A DNA stretch of 64,000 nucleotides from NCBI RefSeq assembly GCF_023712105.1, contig NZ_JAMLJI010000002.1, positions 739,012 to 803,011 of the forward strand, given 5' to 3'. A program made the translations under genes and the position numbers. Origin of the DNA: Larsenimonas suaedae. GTDB lineage: Bacteria; Pseudomonadota; Gammaproteobacteria; Pseudomonadales; Halomonadaceae. This document shows positions 43,269 through 52,871 of this stretch, one piece after another; the first letter of the stretch is position 1, and the number at the start of each line of letters is the position of its first letter. The notes beneath the pieces are model-generated. The model saw only the letters and a list, made by a program, of their open reading frames with translations. It did no database searches and had not been told where the DNA came from.

Positions 43269-44489
43269 ATGAGCGAATACTCACTGTTTACTTCCGAATC
43301 GGTGTCTGAAGGGCATCCTGACAAGATAGCCGATCAGATTTCCGACGCCGTATTAGACGCGCTGATCGCGCGCGACAAGCAGGCCCGCGTGGCGTGCGAG
43401 ACACTGGTCAAGACCGGTGTTGCGATCGTTGCCGGTGAGATCACTACTTCGGCTTGGGTCGATCTTGAGGATCTGGTGCGTCGTGTTATCAACGACATCG
43501 GCTACACCTCCTCCGCGGTTGGCTTTGACGGTGCGACTTGCGGCGTCTTGAACCTGATCGGCAAGCAGAGTGTGGACATTGCCCAGGGGGTCGATCGTTC
43601 CAAGCCCGAAGATCAGGGCGCAGGCGATCAGGGCCTGATGTTTGGCTACGCCACCAATGAAACGCCGTCCTATATGCCGGCACCGATCCACTACTCGCAT
43701 CGTCTGGTCGAGCGTCAGGCCGAGCTTCGAAAGAACGGCACGCTTTCGTGGCTGCGTCCGGACGCCAAGAGCCAGGTGACCTTCCGCTACGGCGCCGATG
43801 GCAAGCCTGTAGCGGTTGATGCGGTAGTCCTGTCCACTCAGCACGACGACGGCATTTCTCAGGAAGAGCTCCGCCAGGCGGTGGAAGAGCTTATTATCCG
43901 CAAGGTGCTGCCGAGCGAGTGGATCACTGATTCCACCAAGTTTCACATCAACCCGACCGGCAAGTTCGTGATCGGTGGCCCGGTGGGTGACTGCGGTCTG
44001 ACCGGTCGCAAGATCATTGTCGATACCTACGGCGGCATGGCGCGTCACGGCGGCGGAGCGTTCTCCGGCAAGGATCCGTCAAAGGTCGACCGCAGCGCGG
44101 CCTATGCTGGCCGATATGTGGCCAAGAACGTTGTCGCCTCGGGCCTGGCCGACAAATGCGAGATTCAGGTCTCCTACGCCATCGGTGTGGCCGAGCCCAC
44201 CTCTGTCTCGATCAACACGTTCGGCACCGGCAAGATCGGCGACGACCGGATCATCGAGCTGGTGCGCGAGCACTTTGACCTGCGTCCGTTTGCGATCACG
44301 CGCATGCTCGATCTGCTGCACCCGATGTATCAGCTGACGGCGTCCTACGGTCACTTTGGCCGTGATCCGTTCGAGCACAGCTACAGCTGGACCGACGTCA
44401 ATGGCCAGGCCCAGACCGAAACCTTCACGGCCTTCCCGTGGGAAAAGATCGACAAGGCGGACGATCTCAAGGCGGCCGCCGGCCTCTGA
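43269..44489 (+). CDS. metK: S-adenosylmethionine synthase
   Basis: A 406-residue protein. The N-terminal [25 protein letters not shown] block has the ATP-binding and metal residues. [15 protein letters not shown] near residue 117 is the hexapeptide signature, and [27 protein letters not shown] the P-loop-like nonapeptide region. It makes S-adenosylmethionine from methionine and ATP. It begins the region's methyl-cycle set with ahcY and metF. A GAGGA box lies 15-20 bases upstream of the ATG. It is followed by its own terminator. Confidence 0.99.
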   Translation: MSEYSLFTSESVSEGHPDKIADQISDAVLDALIARDKQARVACETLVKTGVAIVAGEITTSAWVDLEDLVRRVINDIGYTSSAVGFDGATCGVLNLIGKQSVDIAQGVDRSKPEDQGAGDQGLMFGYATNETPSYMPAPIHYSHRLVERQAELRKNGTLSWLRPDAKSQVTFRYGADGKPVAVDAVVLSTQHDDGISQEELRQAVEELIIRKVLPSEWITDSTKFHINPTGKFVIGGPVGDCGLTGRKIIVDTYGGMARHGGGAFSGKDPSKVDRSAAYAGRYVAKNVVASGLADKCEIQVSYAIGVAEPTSVSINTFGTGKIGDDRIIELVREHFDLRPFAITRMLDLLHPMYQLTASYGHFGRDPFEHSYSWTDVNGQAQTETFTAFPWEKIDKADDLKAAAGL

Positions 44490-44511
44490 CCAATCGCTGT
44501 ACGCCGTTTCC

Positions 44512-44537
44512 AAGACCCGACTTCGTTCGGGTCTTTT
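44512..44537 (+). terminator. Terminator downstream of metK
   Basis: A 9-bp stem AAGACCCGA/TCGGGTCTT with a 6-base loop followed by TT and C; the last stem bases are T-rich. It lies 22 bases past the metK stop. Confidence 0.75.
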
Positions 44538-44596
44538 CATGTCGGTTTCCTGTTCATGAGCGCCTGGCGCTCGATGACGTCGAGTGAGGATTACGC

Positions 44597-45613
44597 GTGT
44601 CGTTCAAGACGTTCGCTCAACGCAAGGGCGTAACGCCTGGGCTCAAGCTCTACGGTGTCACGTGCTTGAGCCATATGGCGCTGGGGCTTTTTGCCTCGCT
44701 GATCATCGGGTTGATTTTAAAGACGCTGGGTAACGGGCTTGGCGTCGAGGCGTTGGTGACGCTTGGTACCACCGCCATGGGTCTGATGGGGGCTGCCATC
44801 GGTGTGGCGGTGGCCTATGCGCTCGGCGCGCCGCCGCTGGTGCTTTACAGCGCGCTGGTCACCGGAAGCCTCGGCGCCGCACTCGGCGGGCCGGCAGGCG
44901 CATTGCTCGCGACATTGGTCGCGGTCGAAGGAGGCAAGCTGGTTGCCAAGGAAACGCCACTGGACATCGTGGTGACGCCGCTGGTGACGCTTGTGCTTGG
45001 GTATCTGGTTTCGGTGTTGGTGGCGCCGCCCATCGCCTCGGCGCTGACCGGGCTTGGGCAGACAATCAGTTGGGCCACCGAGCTTCGCCCGATTCTGATG
45101 GGCGCAATCGTTGCAACCGTCATGGGCCTTGCGCTGACGGCGCCGATCTCGAGCGCGGCGATCGCGATCATGCTTGATCTGAACGGGTTGGCGGCCGGTG
45201 CGGCCACGGTCGGCTGCGCCGCACAGATGATCGGCTTCGCGGCAGCCGGGTATCGGGATAACGGCGTTGGGCCCGCGCTTGCGCTCGGGCTGGGCACATC
45301 GATGCTGATGATCGGCAACATCGCCCGCAAGCCGCTGATTCTCGTGCCGCCGACGCTTGCAGGGGCGCTGCTCGGGCCGCTGGCAACGACCGTATTTTCG
45401 CTCAGCAGCAACGCCGCCGGTGCGGGCATGGGCACCAGTGGGCTGGTCGGGCCAATCATGGTGGTTCAGACGATGGGCGTTTCAAGCGCATCGCTTTTAG
45501 GCATCGCGGTGCTGTGTGTGCTTGGCCCGGCACTCATCGCCTTCGCAAGCTATCTTTTCATGTGCCGTCAGGGCTGGATTCACCCTGGCGATTTTCGTTT
45601 ATCGATCGAGTAA
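44597..45613 (+). CDS. Orphan PTS EIIC-type membrane protein (PTS_EIIC_2 family)
   Basis: A 338-residue, glycine- and alanine-rich membrane protein with about nine or ten hydrophobic segments. The body fits the PTS_EIIC_2 family (LYGVTCLSHMALGLFASLIIGLILKTLG at the N-terminus, TAPISSAAIAIMLDLNGLAAGAATVGCAAQMIGFA in the middle, GTSGLVGPIM near the end). There are no EIIA or EIIB domains and none is encoded nearby, so sugar phosphotransfer is doubtful. The start is GTG with GAGGA upstream. It is seven bases from the NhaP-type antiporter gene, suggesting a two-gene operon. Confidence 0.75.
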   Translation: MSFKTFAQRKGVTPGLKLYGVTCLSHMALGLFASLIIGLILKTLGNGLGVEALVTLGTTAMGLMGAAIGVAVAYALGAPPLVLYSALVTGSLGAALGGPAGALLATLVAVEGGKLVAKETPLDIVVTPLVTLVLGYLVSVLVAPPIASALTGLGQTISWATELRPILMGAIVATVMGLALTAPISSAAIAIMLDLNGLAAGAATVGCAAQMIGFAAAGYRDNGVGPALALGLGTSMLMIGNIARKPLILVPPTLAGALLGPLATTVFSLSSNAAGAGMGTSGLVGPIMVVQTMGVSSASLLGIAVLCVLGPALIAFASYLFMCRQGWIHPGDFRLSIE

Positions 45614-45619
45614 AAGGTC

Positions 45620-46861
45620 ATGTTGAACATCGCCGCGCTTTTCATTTCCATCACGGCGCTCTTTCTCTGGTTTAACTACAAGGTATTGCGGCTGCCGCCC
45701 ACCATCGGCGTGATGGTGATCGGGCTTGCGTTATCGCTGGTGCTGGTCAATCTCAATCACTTCGGGATGACCGTCATTACCGATCACGCCGAGTTCTGGC
45801 TCAATCAGATCAACTTCAATGCCCTGTTGATGGACGGCATGCTGTCGTTTCTGCTGTTTGCAGGAGCCCTGCACGTTGATCTCGACAAGCTCAAGCGCTA
45901 CCGCTATTCGATCGGGCTATTGGCGACCTTTGGCGTTCTTATCTCGACGATGGCGATCGGCACGGCGGCCTGGTGGCTGTTTGCCCAGTTCGGGGTCGAT
46001 GTGCCTTATCTCTACTGCCTGACCTTCGGTGCCCTGATTTCGCCAACCGACCCCATTGCGGTGCTGGGCATCATGCGAAATGCCGGTGCGCCGGACGACA
46101 TGGAAATCAAGATCGTCGGGGAGTCGCTGTTCAATGACGGTGTTGCGGTGGTGGTGTTTACCGCGCTTCTGGGCGCGGCGAGCGCGTCGTCAAGCCATGC
46201 ACTCACGCCATCGGGCGTTGGTCTGCTGTTTCTTGAAGAGGCCGGCGGCGGCATCGCACTTGGCCTGGCGCTTGGCGGGCTGGTCTATTCCCTGATGAAA
46301 AGCATCGATCAGCATCAGGTCGAGGTGATGCTGAGCCTGGCGCTGGTGATTGGCGGCTACGCTCTGGCCTCGAGCCTTCATGTGTCCGGCCCCATTGCGA
46401 TGGTGGTGGCCGGGCTGATCATCGGCAACATGGCTCGTACCGGGGCGATGTCCGATAACACCCGCCGCTACGTCGATGGCTTCTGGGAATTGATCGATGA
46501 AATTCTGAACGCGGTCCTGTTCGTGTTGATCGGGCTCGAGCTTTTGCTGATTCCGCTGACGCTCGATTACCTCTGGATCGCTGCGCCCTTGATTGCTCTG
46601 ATCCTGTGCGTGCGCTTTTTGACCATCGGGCTTCCGACCACGCTGTTGCGCAAGACGTTCGATTTTCGAGCGGGCACGACGCGCGTGCTGACCTGGGGTG
46701 GGCTTCGCGGCGGCATTTCGGTGGCGCTGGCGCTTGGCTTGCCTGAAAGCCCATACCGGGAGACGCTTGTGGTCATCACCTACATCATCGTGCTGTTCTC
46801 GATTCTGGTGCAGGGCCTGACGATCGGAACGCTGGTCAGGGCGGTACTGCCTCACAAGTAG
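45620..46861 (+). CDS. Cation:proton antiporter, NhaP/CPA1 type
   Basis: A 413-residue membrane protein of 11-13 hydrophobic segments. The CPA1 ion-site motifs are ISPTDPIAVLGI (near residue 137) and GESLFNDGVAVVVF (near 165), with GGLRGGISVALALGLP near residue 360. It exchanges sodium or potassium for protons at the inner membrane, an expected need in a halophile. It follows the orphan EIIC gene by six bases. The AAAAGG ribosome-binding site is clear. Confidence 0.9.
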   Translation: MLNIAALFISITALFLWFNYKVLRLPPTIGVMVIGLALSLVLVNLNHFGMTVITDHAEFWLNQINFNALLMDGMLSFLLFAGALHVDLDKLKRYRYSIGLLATFGVLISTMAIGTAAWWLFAQFGVDVPYLYCLTFGALISPTDPIAVLGIMRNAGAPDDMEIKIVGESLFNDGVAVVVFTALLGAASASSSHALTPSGVGLLFLEEAGGGIALGLALGGLVYSLMKSIDQHQVEVMLSLALVIGGYALASSLHVSGPIAMVVAGLIIGNMARTGAMSDNTRRYVDGFWELIDEILNAVLFVLIGLELLLIPLTLDYLWIAAPLIALILCVRFLTIGLPTTLLRKTFDFRAGTTRVLTWGGLRGGISVALALGLPESPYRETLVVITYIIVLFSILVQGLTIGTLVRAVLPHK

Positions 46862-47065
46862 CGGTGCGGCCTTTCCAATGTGATCTATCCACAGCCGGTG
46901 TCATGGAAAAATCATCCACAGCGGGATACTGCGTATTGCTTATCGTCTAAACTCCGCCGCCTCATGGCCGAAGAAACAGGGATAGGCGAAGTAGAGATAG
47001 AAAAGAAGGACCAGGCGTGTAAACAGGTGCCGAGCCCGACGGTTCGGCATTCGAGTCATCTTCGT

Positions 47066-47071
47066 TATACT
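47066..47071 (+). promoter_or_regulatory. Possible -10 element upstream of the ahcY leader
   Basis: TATACT at 47066-47071 lies about 55 bases upstream of the riboswitch. The -35 at a 17-base spacing (TTCGGC) is poor, so this is tentative. Confidence 0.35.
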
Positions 47072-47125
47072 GACGTCTTGTCGACCTTTTGACGGATTCA
47101 GGCGGTCGACAGGTTGATTACGTGC

Positions 47126-47195
47126 CGCTCGAGGGGCGCTGCAGCGGGTGACCGCGAGGCTCGAGGGGCGCTCATGAAGAGGCAACGGCGCCCAT
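47126..47195 (+). ncRNA. S-adenosylhomocysteine (SAH) riboswitch
   Basis: It matches the ahcY-associated SAH riboswitch consensus in order: GAGGGGCGCTGC (47131-47142), a small CGG/CCG hairpin, AGGCTCGAG (47157-47165) closing the P1 stem with CTCGAG (47128-47133), and AACGGCGCCC (47184-47193). The last pairs with GGGCGC. It lies 22 bases ahead of the ahcY start. Family knowledge: SAH binding raises expression of the hydrolase. The element contains a 14-base direct repeat, GCTCGAGGGGCGCT, at 47127-47140 and 47159-47172. Confidence 0.92.
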
Positions 47196-47216
47196 TCGCT
47201 AAGAATGGAGAAAGGT

Positions 47217-48629
<1,413 letters not shown>

Positions 48630-48672
48630 TCGGCGCTGTTCAACGATCTGAGTTAAACGGATCCTGAACGCG

Positions 48673-48703
48673 AAATGCCGCCCCATGGGGCGGCATTTTT
48701 TTT
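48673..48703 (+). terminator. Strong terminator after ahcY
   Basis: A perfect palindromic stem AAATGCCGCCCCATGGGGCGGCATTT followed by a run of T residues (eight in total), 44 bases past the ahcY stop. Confidence 0.92.
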
Positions 48704-48738
48704 GAATGGCGGCGGTTACGCACGCCCGTGCTAAAGGC

Positions 48739-49866
48739 TCAAAGGCCGTGACGCGTCTTATAGCTCTGGGCGTAGCGGTCCACCGCGATCATGGCGCCAA
48801 CGATCATCGAGGGTGTGGGTTCGAATGAAAGATTATGGCTGGTCTCGCCGTCTTTCAGTGCGGCGGTCGCGACCGCGTTCAAGGCCTCGGTGTCGTTGCT
48901 GTCCAACGACAGCGCCTCGAGCGTGACCGGCAAGCCGAGTTCGATGTAGAGCGCGAGGTAACGTTCGAACTCTTCATCCGAGGTGCCCTGAAGCATCAGC
49001 TGAGACAGCGTACCGTAGGCGACCTTTTCACCGTGGGTCAGGTGATGGATATCACCGGAAAGCGCAGTAAACCCGTTGTGAATCGCGTGCGCACAGGCAA
49101 GTCCGCCGCTTTCGAATCCGAGCCCGCTGAGCAGCGTATTGGCTTCGACCACAGCCTCGAGGGCAGGCGTTACGATGCCGGCCTGATTGGCCTGGAAGGC
49201 CTGGCGGGCGTAAGTAAACAGGGTTTTTTCGCAGGTTTCGCCGATGGCGGCGCCGAGTAGAGTGCTCTGTCCGCCTGCCATGGTGATCGAATTGGCGGCA
49301 ATCGATGAGCGCGCCTCGATCCAGGTTGCCATGGCGTCGGCGATGCCAGAGGCCAGAAAACGCGCTGGTGCCTTTGCGATGATCTCGGTGTCGACCAGGA
49401 CGAGGTCGGGGTTCTTGTCGTAAAAGCGGTAGCGGTCGAACCGGCCCTGATCGTCATAGATGACCGACAGCGCGCTGGTGGGCGCATCGGTCGAGGCTGT
49501 GGTTGGAAAGATCGCGCAGGCGCTGCCGATATCATCTGCGATGGCTTTTGCAGTATCGAGGGTCTTGCCGCCCCCGAGCCCGACAATGACGTCGGCGTCA
49601 AAGCGCTCGGCAAGCGCGGAGAGTCGCTCGATTTCGCCCGCCGAGGCTTCCCCGTTGAACTGTTCATGGTGGACATGGATGCCGGCCTGATCCAAATGGC
49701 CCAGCAGGGCGTTGCCCGTCATGTTCCAGACAAATTCATCGGCGACGATGAGGTGGCGCTGACCGATTTTCTTGAGGTGCTCGGCGCTGTCGAGGAGAAT
49801 ACCCGGGCCTTGTACATACCGTGATGGGCTGATGAAGACGCGGGGTGTCGGCTTGCTCGGTGCCAT
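48739..49866 (-). CDS. gldA: Glycerol dehydrogenase-like iron/zinc-dependent alcohol dehydrogenase
   Basis: A 375-residue protein of the GldA branch. It has the NAD-binding GLGGGKTLDTAKAIAD (near residue 95), a DAPTSALSVIY block, and metal ligands in SGIADAMATW, CAHAIHNGF and HLTHGEKVAYGTL (Asp, His, His). It most likely oxidises glycerol to dihydroxyacetone with NAD, though other small polyols are possible. An AGGAGG ribosome-binding site lies four bases from the ATG. It is a single gene, divergent from the LpxH-like gene. Confidence 0.88.
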   Translation of the reverse strand: MAPSKPTPRVFISPSRYVQGPGILLDSAEHLKKIGQRHLIVADEFVWNMTGNALLGHLDQAGIHVHHEQFNGEASAGEIERLSALAERFDADVIVGLGGGKTLDTAKAIADDIGSACAIFPTTASTDAPTSALSVIYDDQGRFDRYRFYDKNPDLVLVDTEIIAKAPARFLASGIADAMATWIEARSSIAANSITMAGGQSTLLGAAIGETCEKTLFTYARQAFQANQAGIVTPALEAVVEANTLLSGLGFESGGLACAHAIHNGFTALSGDIHHLTHGEKVAYGTLSQLMLQGTSDEEFERYLALYIELGLPVTLEALSLDSNDTEALNAVATAALKDGETSHNLSFEPTPSMIVGAMIAVDRYAQSYKTRHGL

Positions 49867-50053
49867 GGGGCCTCCTAGGTTTAAACGTCAGATGTATCGG
49901 GACGCTGCCTTTTCGAGGATAGGGGCTCAAAAGGGGCGTAACCACAACGAGGCCGTGGAAAATTGCCGCAGCTATAGCGAGCGGAAGGCGCCGAGAACCG
50001 AAGGGTTCAGCGGGTGTCTTTCGTGTTGAAGTCGAAATAAAGGATAAGCCTTG

Positions 50054-50890
50054 ATGACGTTGGATACCGAAAGCGTCGAAACCCTGTTCATCTCCGATCT
50101 TCATATGGGGACGCCCGACTGCCAGGCCAGTCGATTGATCAGCGTGCTCGAGCGCATTAACCCGAGCCGGATCTATCTGGTCGGTGACATCTTCGATCTG
50201 ATCGCCATGCGCCGCCGCGCGGTGTTGACGCCTGCGCAGCAGCAGCTGATTTCACTGTTGATCGAGCGTGCCCGCACCGATTGCGACATGATCTACATTC
50301 CCGGCAATCACGACGCTGCCTTTCGGCGCTTGTGCGGGTCGGAAATCTTCAACATTCGCATCGAGCAGGAATGCTTTTTCACGATGAAGGATGGTCGGAA
50401 GATGCTGATCGCTCATGGCGATGAGTTCGACGAGCAGATGCATGAGGCGGTGGCGCCCTGGCTTCACCAGCTCGGGAGTCGCATGCTTAACGGCCTTCGG
50501 GTGATCAATCGCTGGATCACGCAGACACGGGAGCGCTTCAACCTGCCGTACTGGTCACTGTCGGCCGCACTCAAGCGCCATTCCGAACGCACCAAGCGCT
50601 ACATCAACGTATTCGAAACCGCCGCGATCGAGCGGGCGCGAACCGAGCGGACGCAAGGCTATATGGGTGGACACATCCACTTGCCGAGTCTCAGGGAGTA
50701 CAACGGGTATCTGTATGCGAACTGTGGCGATTGGGTCGAGCACTGCACGGCGCTGGTGGAAATGAAGGACGGACAGTTCCACATGGTCGACTACGAGCTG
50801 ACGGTACTGGCGACTGCGCCGTTCTACGAAGGCAACAACGCAGGTTCGGCAACGCCGTCCAGGGCGCACGCCGTGTATGAATCAAATTGA
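50054..50890 (+). CDS. LpxH-like metallophosphoesterase (UDP-2,3-diacylglucosamine diphosphatase family)
   Basis: A 278-residue protein with the calcineurin-type metal motifs SDLHMGTPD, VGDIFDLI, IPGNHDAAF, IAHGDEFDE and GHIHLPSL in order. LpxH-type enzymes cleave UDP-2,3-diacylglucosamine to lipid X in lipid A synthesis; the size is longer than classical LpxH (about 240), so a related phosphatase role is possible. The ATG at 50054 has AAGGA eight bases upstream. It stands alone ahead of metF. Confidence 0.8.
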   Translation: MTLDTESVETLFISDLHMGTPDCQASRLISVLERINPSRIYLVGDIFDLIAMRRRAVLTPAQQQLISLLIERARTDCDMIYIPGNHDAAFRRLCGSEIFNIRIEQECFFTMKDGRKMLIAHGDEFDEQMHEAVAPWLHQLGSRMLNGLRVINRWITQTRERFNLPYWSLSAALKRHSERTKRYINVFETAAIERARTERTQGYMGGHIHLPSLREYNGYLYANCGDWVEHCTALVEMKDGQFHMVDYELTVLATAPFYEGNNAGSATPSRAHAVYESN

Positions 50891-51001
50891 AGTTGTTTCC
50901 AAGAAACATTCATTCGTTTCCTGATGGGGAGTCGGGCACAATTCTCTCATCGATAAGCCCTTTTATATCCGGTACCTACCGGCGCTAGACGAGAATAGAT
51001 C

Positions 51002-51847
51002 ATGAGCACCGAGTCCTCCCTGAGCATCAGTTTCGAATTCTTTCCGCCCCGCACGGAAGTCGGGGAGGAAAAGCTGCGCCTCGTACGTGACCGCTTGGCT
51101 GAGCGTTCGCCGCATTTCTTCTCGGTGACCTTCGGTGCGGGCGGCTCCACCCGTGAAAAAACGTTCGGAACCGTTCAGAACGTGCGCGAGTCCGGTGTCG
51201 ATACCGCGCCTCATTTGTCGTGCATTTCAAGTGAGCGCTCGGATCTTTCCGATCTCCTGAAACGTTATCAGGACGTTGGCATCGAGCGGTTGGTCGCGCT
51301 TCGCGGCGACATGCCGTCCGGCTCCATGGGCGTCGGTGATTTTCGCTACGCCTCCGATTTGATCCAGTTCATTCGTGAGGAGACCGGCGATCACTTCAAG
51401 CTTTCGGTCGCGGCGTACCCCGAGTGCCACCCTCAGTCCGACACCATCGAAAAGGACGTCAGCCGTTTCGTTGACAAGGTCAAGGCTGGGGCCGACATGG
51501 CCATCACTCAGTATTTCTTCAACGCCGACGCCTATTTCCACTTCGTCGACCGAGTGCGCGCCAAGGGCTGCGACGTGCCGATCATTCCGGGCATCATGCC
51601 GATCACCAACTACTCGAAACTGGCCCGGTTCTCGGAGCTGTGCGGGGCTGAAATTCCCCGCTTTGCCCGCCGCCAGCTCGAGGCGTACGGCGATGATACC
51701 CAGAGCCTTCAGGCCTTTGGGCAGGAGTTCGTGACGAAGCTGAGCCAGCAGTTGATCGATGGCGGTGCGCCGGGCATCCACTTCTACACGCTCAATCAGG
51801 CCGAGCCGAGCCTTGCCATTCTGGATGGGCTGTCTTTGCCGCGTTGA
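51002..51847 (+). CDS. metF: 5,10-methylenetetrahydrofolate reductase
   Basis: A 281-residue FAD-dependent TIM barrel. SFEFFPPRTEVGEEKL at the N-terminus carries the catalytic Glu; VTFGAGGSTREKTFGTVQ, LVALRGDMP, VAAYPECHPQS and ADMAITQYFFNADAYFHFVD are further family blocks. It makes 5-methyltetrahydrofolate, the methyl donor for methionine synthase, so it serves the same cycle as metK and ahcY. No SAH riboswitch precedes it. The start codon follows GACGAGAAT. Confidence 0.97.
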   Translation: MSTESSLSISFEFFPPRTEVGEEKLRLVRDRLAERSPHFFSVTFGAGGSTREKTFGTVQNVRESGVDTAPHLSCISSERSDLSDLLKRYQDVGIERLVALRGDMPSGSMGVGDFRYASDLIQFIREETGDHFKLSVAAYPECHPQSDTIEKDVSRFVDKVKAGADMAITQYFFNADAYFHFVDRVRAKGCDVPIIPGIMPITNYSKLARFSELCGAEIPRFARRQLEAYGDDTQSLQAFGQEFVTKLSQQLIDGGAPGIHFYTLNQAEPSLAILDGLSLPR

Positions 51848-51914
51848 TTCGCATCACCGCGGGCTCTGAGCTAGCGTTGTAGGGTGCATTAAAACGCGAG
51901 GCAAGGAGACTGAC

Positions 51915-52445
51915 ATGTTGAAGCGAACTCTAGTGGCTGCGGCATTGTCCGTAGTGGCCATGCCTATGGCCATGGCCGACGTCGATGTCACGTTGAACAA
52001 GGTCAATGAGTCTGGTACCGGGGAAAGCGTGGGCAGTGTCACGCTCAAGGACACCCAGTACGGCCTGTTGATGACCCCGGACATCCACGGTTTGACGCCC
52101 GGCAGCATGCATGGCTTTCATCTGCATCAGACCCCGAGCTGTCAACCGAGCACCAAGGACGGAGAGGTAACGCCGGCTGGTGCAGCCGGTGGTCACTTCG
52201 ACCCGGCAGATACGGGCACTCACGCGGGGCCGTACGTCGAGGACAGCCACCTGGGCGATCTGCCTGTCTTGATGGCAGGGGATGAAGGCAATGCGACCAC
52301 ACCGGTTCTGGCGCCGCGCCTGAAGGAGAGTGATCTGGCAGGTCATGCCCTGGTGATCCACGAAGGCGGTGACACCTACAGCGAACCGCCGAAGCTCGGT
52401 GGCGGTGGCGCGCGCTGGGCATGCGGCGTCATCGACTCCGACTGA
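51915..52445 (+). CDS. sodC: Periplasmic Cu-Zn superoxide dismutase
   Basis: A 176-residue protein with a signal peptide (residues 1-21, ending AMA). The metal ligands are in HGFHLHQT, AGGHFDP and the later AGHALVIHEGGD. The conserved cysteines SCQPS and WACGV form the structural disulfide. It converts superoxide to peroxide in the periplasm. An AAGGAG ribosome-binding site precedes the ATG. It is a single gene closed by a terminator shared with yheV. Confidence 0.95.
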   Translation: MLKRTLVAAALSVVAMPMAMADVDVTLNKVNESGTGESVGSVTLKDTQYGLLMTPDIHGLTPGSMHGFHLHQTPSCQPSTKDGEVTPAGAAGGHFDPADTGTHAGPYVEDSHLGDLPVLMAGDEGNATTPVLAPRLKESDLAGHALVIHEGGDTYSEPPKLGGGGARWACGVIDSD

Positions 52446-52467
52446 GCCGATCAAGCTCGCCAAACGC

Positions 52468-52500
52468 AAAACGGCCTATCCATCGATAGGCCGTTTTTTT
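52468..52500 (+). terminator. Terminator between sodC and convergent yheV
   Basis: A 13-bp stem AAAACGGCCTATC/GATAGGCCGTTTT with a CATC loop followed by more T residues, 23 bases past the sodC stop. The A run on the other side makes it usable by yheV too. Confidence 0.92.
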
Positions 52501-52555
52501 GTGTCTGAACCGGCCGGATGCCGTCGATATAAGCGTCGAGATCAGCGGAAAGCGA

Positions 52556-52807
52556 TCACGATTTCGACGACGGCGTGATGATCTTGACGGTCTGTATGTC
52601 GTTATTCTGTTCGGTATCGCGCGGGCGGTTGACCCGTGTCTCGATCTCGTCGTTGCCGGGCTGCTCTTCGATCGGGAGCTGTTCGAAAAAGTCACAGCTG
52701 ACGCACTCGCGATAACGAACGCCCTGACTCTCCCAGGCGCGCACCCGATCCATCTCGGCGCAGCGTGGGCAGATTGCCCCGGCAATAAAACGTTTTGGCG
52801 TGGACAT
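52556..52807 (-). CDS. yheV: YheV-family putative zinc-ribbon protein
   Basis: An 83-residue protein with two Cys pairs (CPRC near residue 14 and CVSCDF near residue 36) that form a zinc ribbon, preceded by KRFIAGAICP and followed by a polar tail. This matches the YheV family (DUF2387), often encoded beside prlC; function is unknown. An AAGGAGG ribosome-binding site precedes the ATG. A hairpin separates it from prlC. Confidence 0.85.
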   Translation of the reverse strand: MSTPKRFIAGAICPRCAEMDRVRAWESQGVRYRECVSCDFFEQLPIEEQPGNDEIETRVNRPRDTEQNNDIQTVKIITPSSKS

Positions 52808-52827
52808 TCACGGCCTCCTTAAACGAA

Positions 52828-52847
52828 GGGGCCGGAAGACCGGCCCC
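52828..52847 (-). terminator. Hairpin between prlC and yheV
   Basis: A perfect 8-bp stem GGGGCCGG/CCGGCCCC with a 4-base loop; on the minus strand it is followed by TTCGTTT. It is probably a partial terminator, as yheV starts 20 bases on and may rely on read-through from prlC. Confidence 0.5.
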
Positions 52848-52871
52848 GATGTACAGCAAAAAGCGTCAGTA

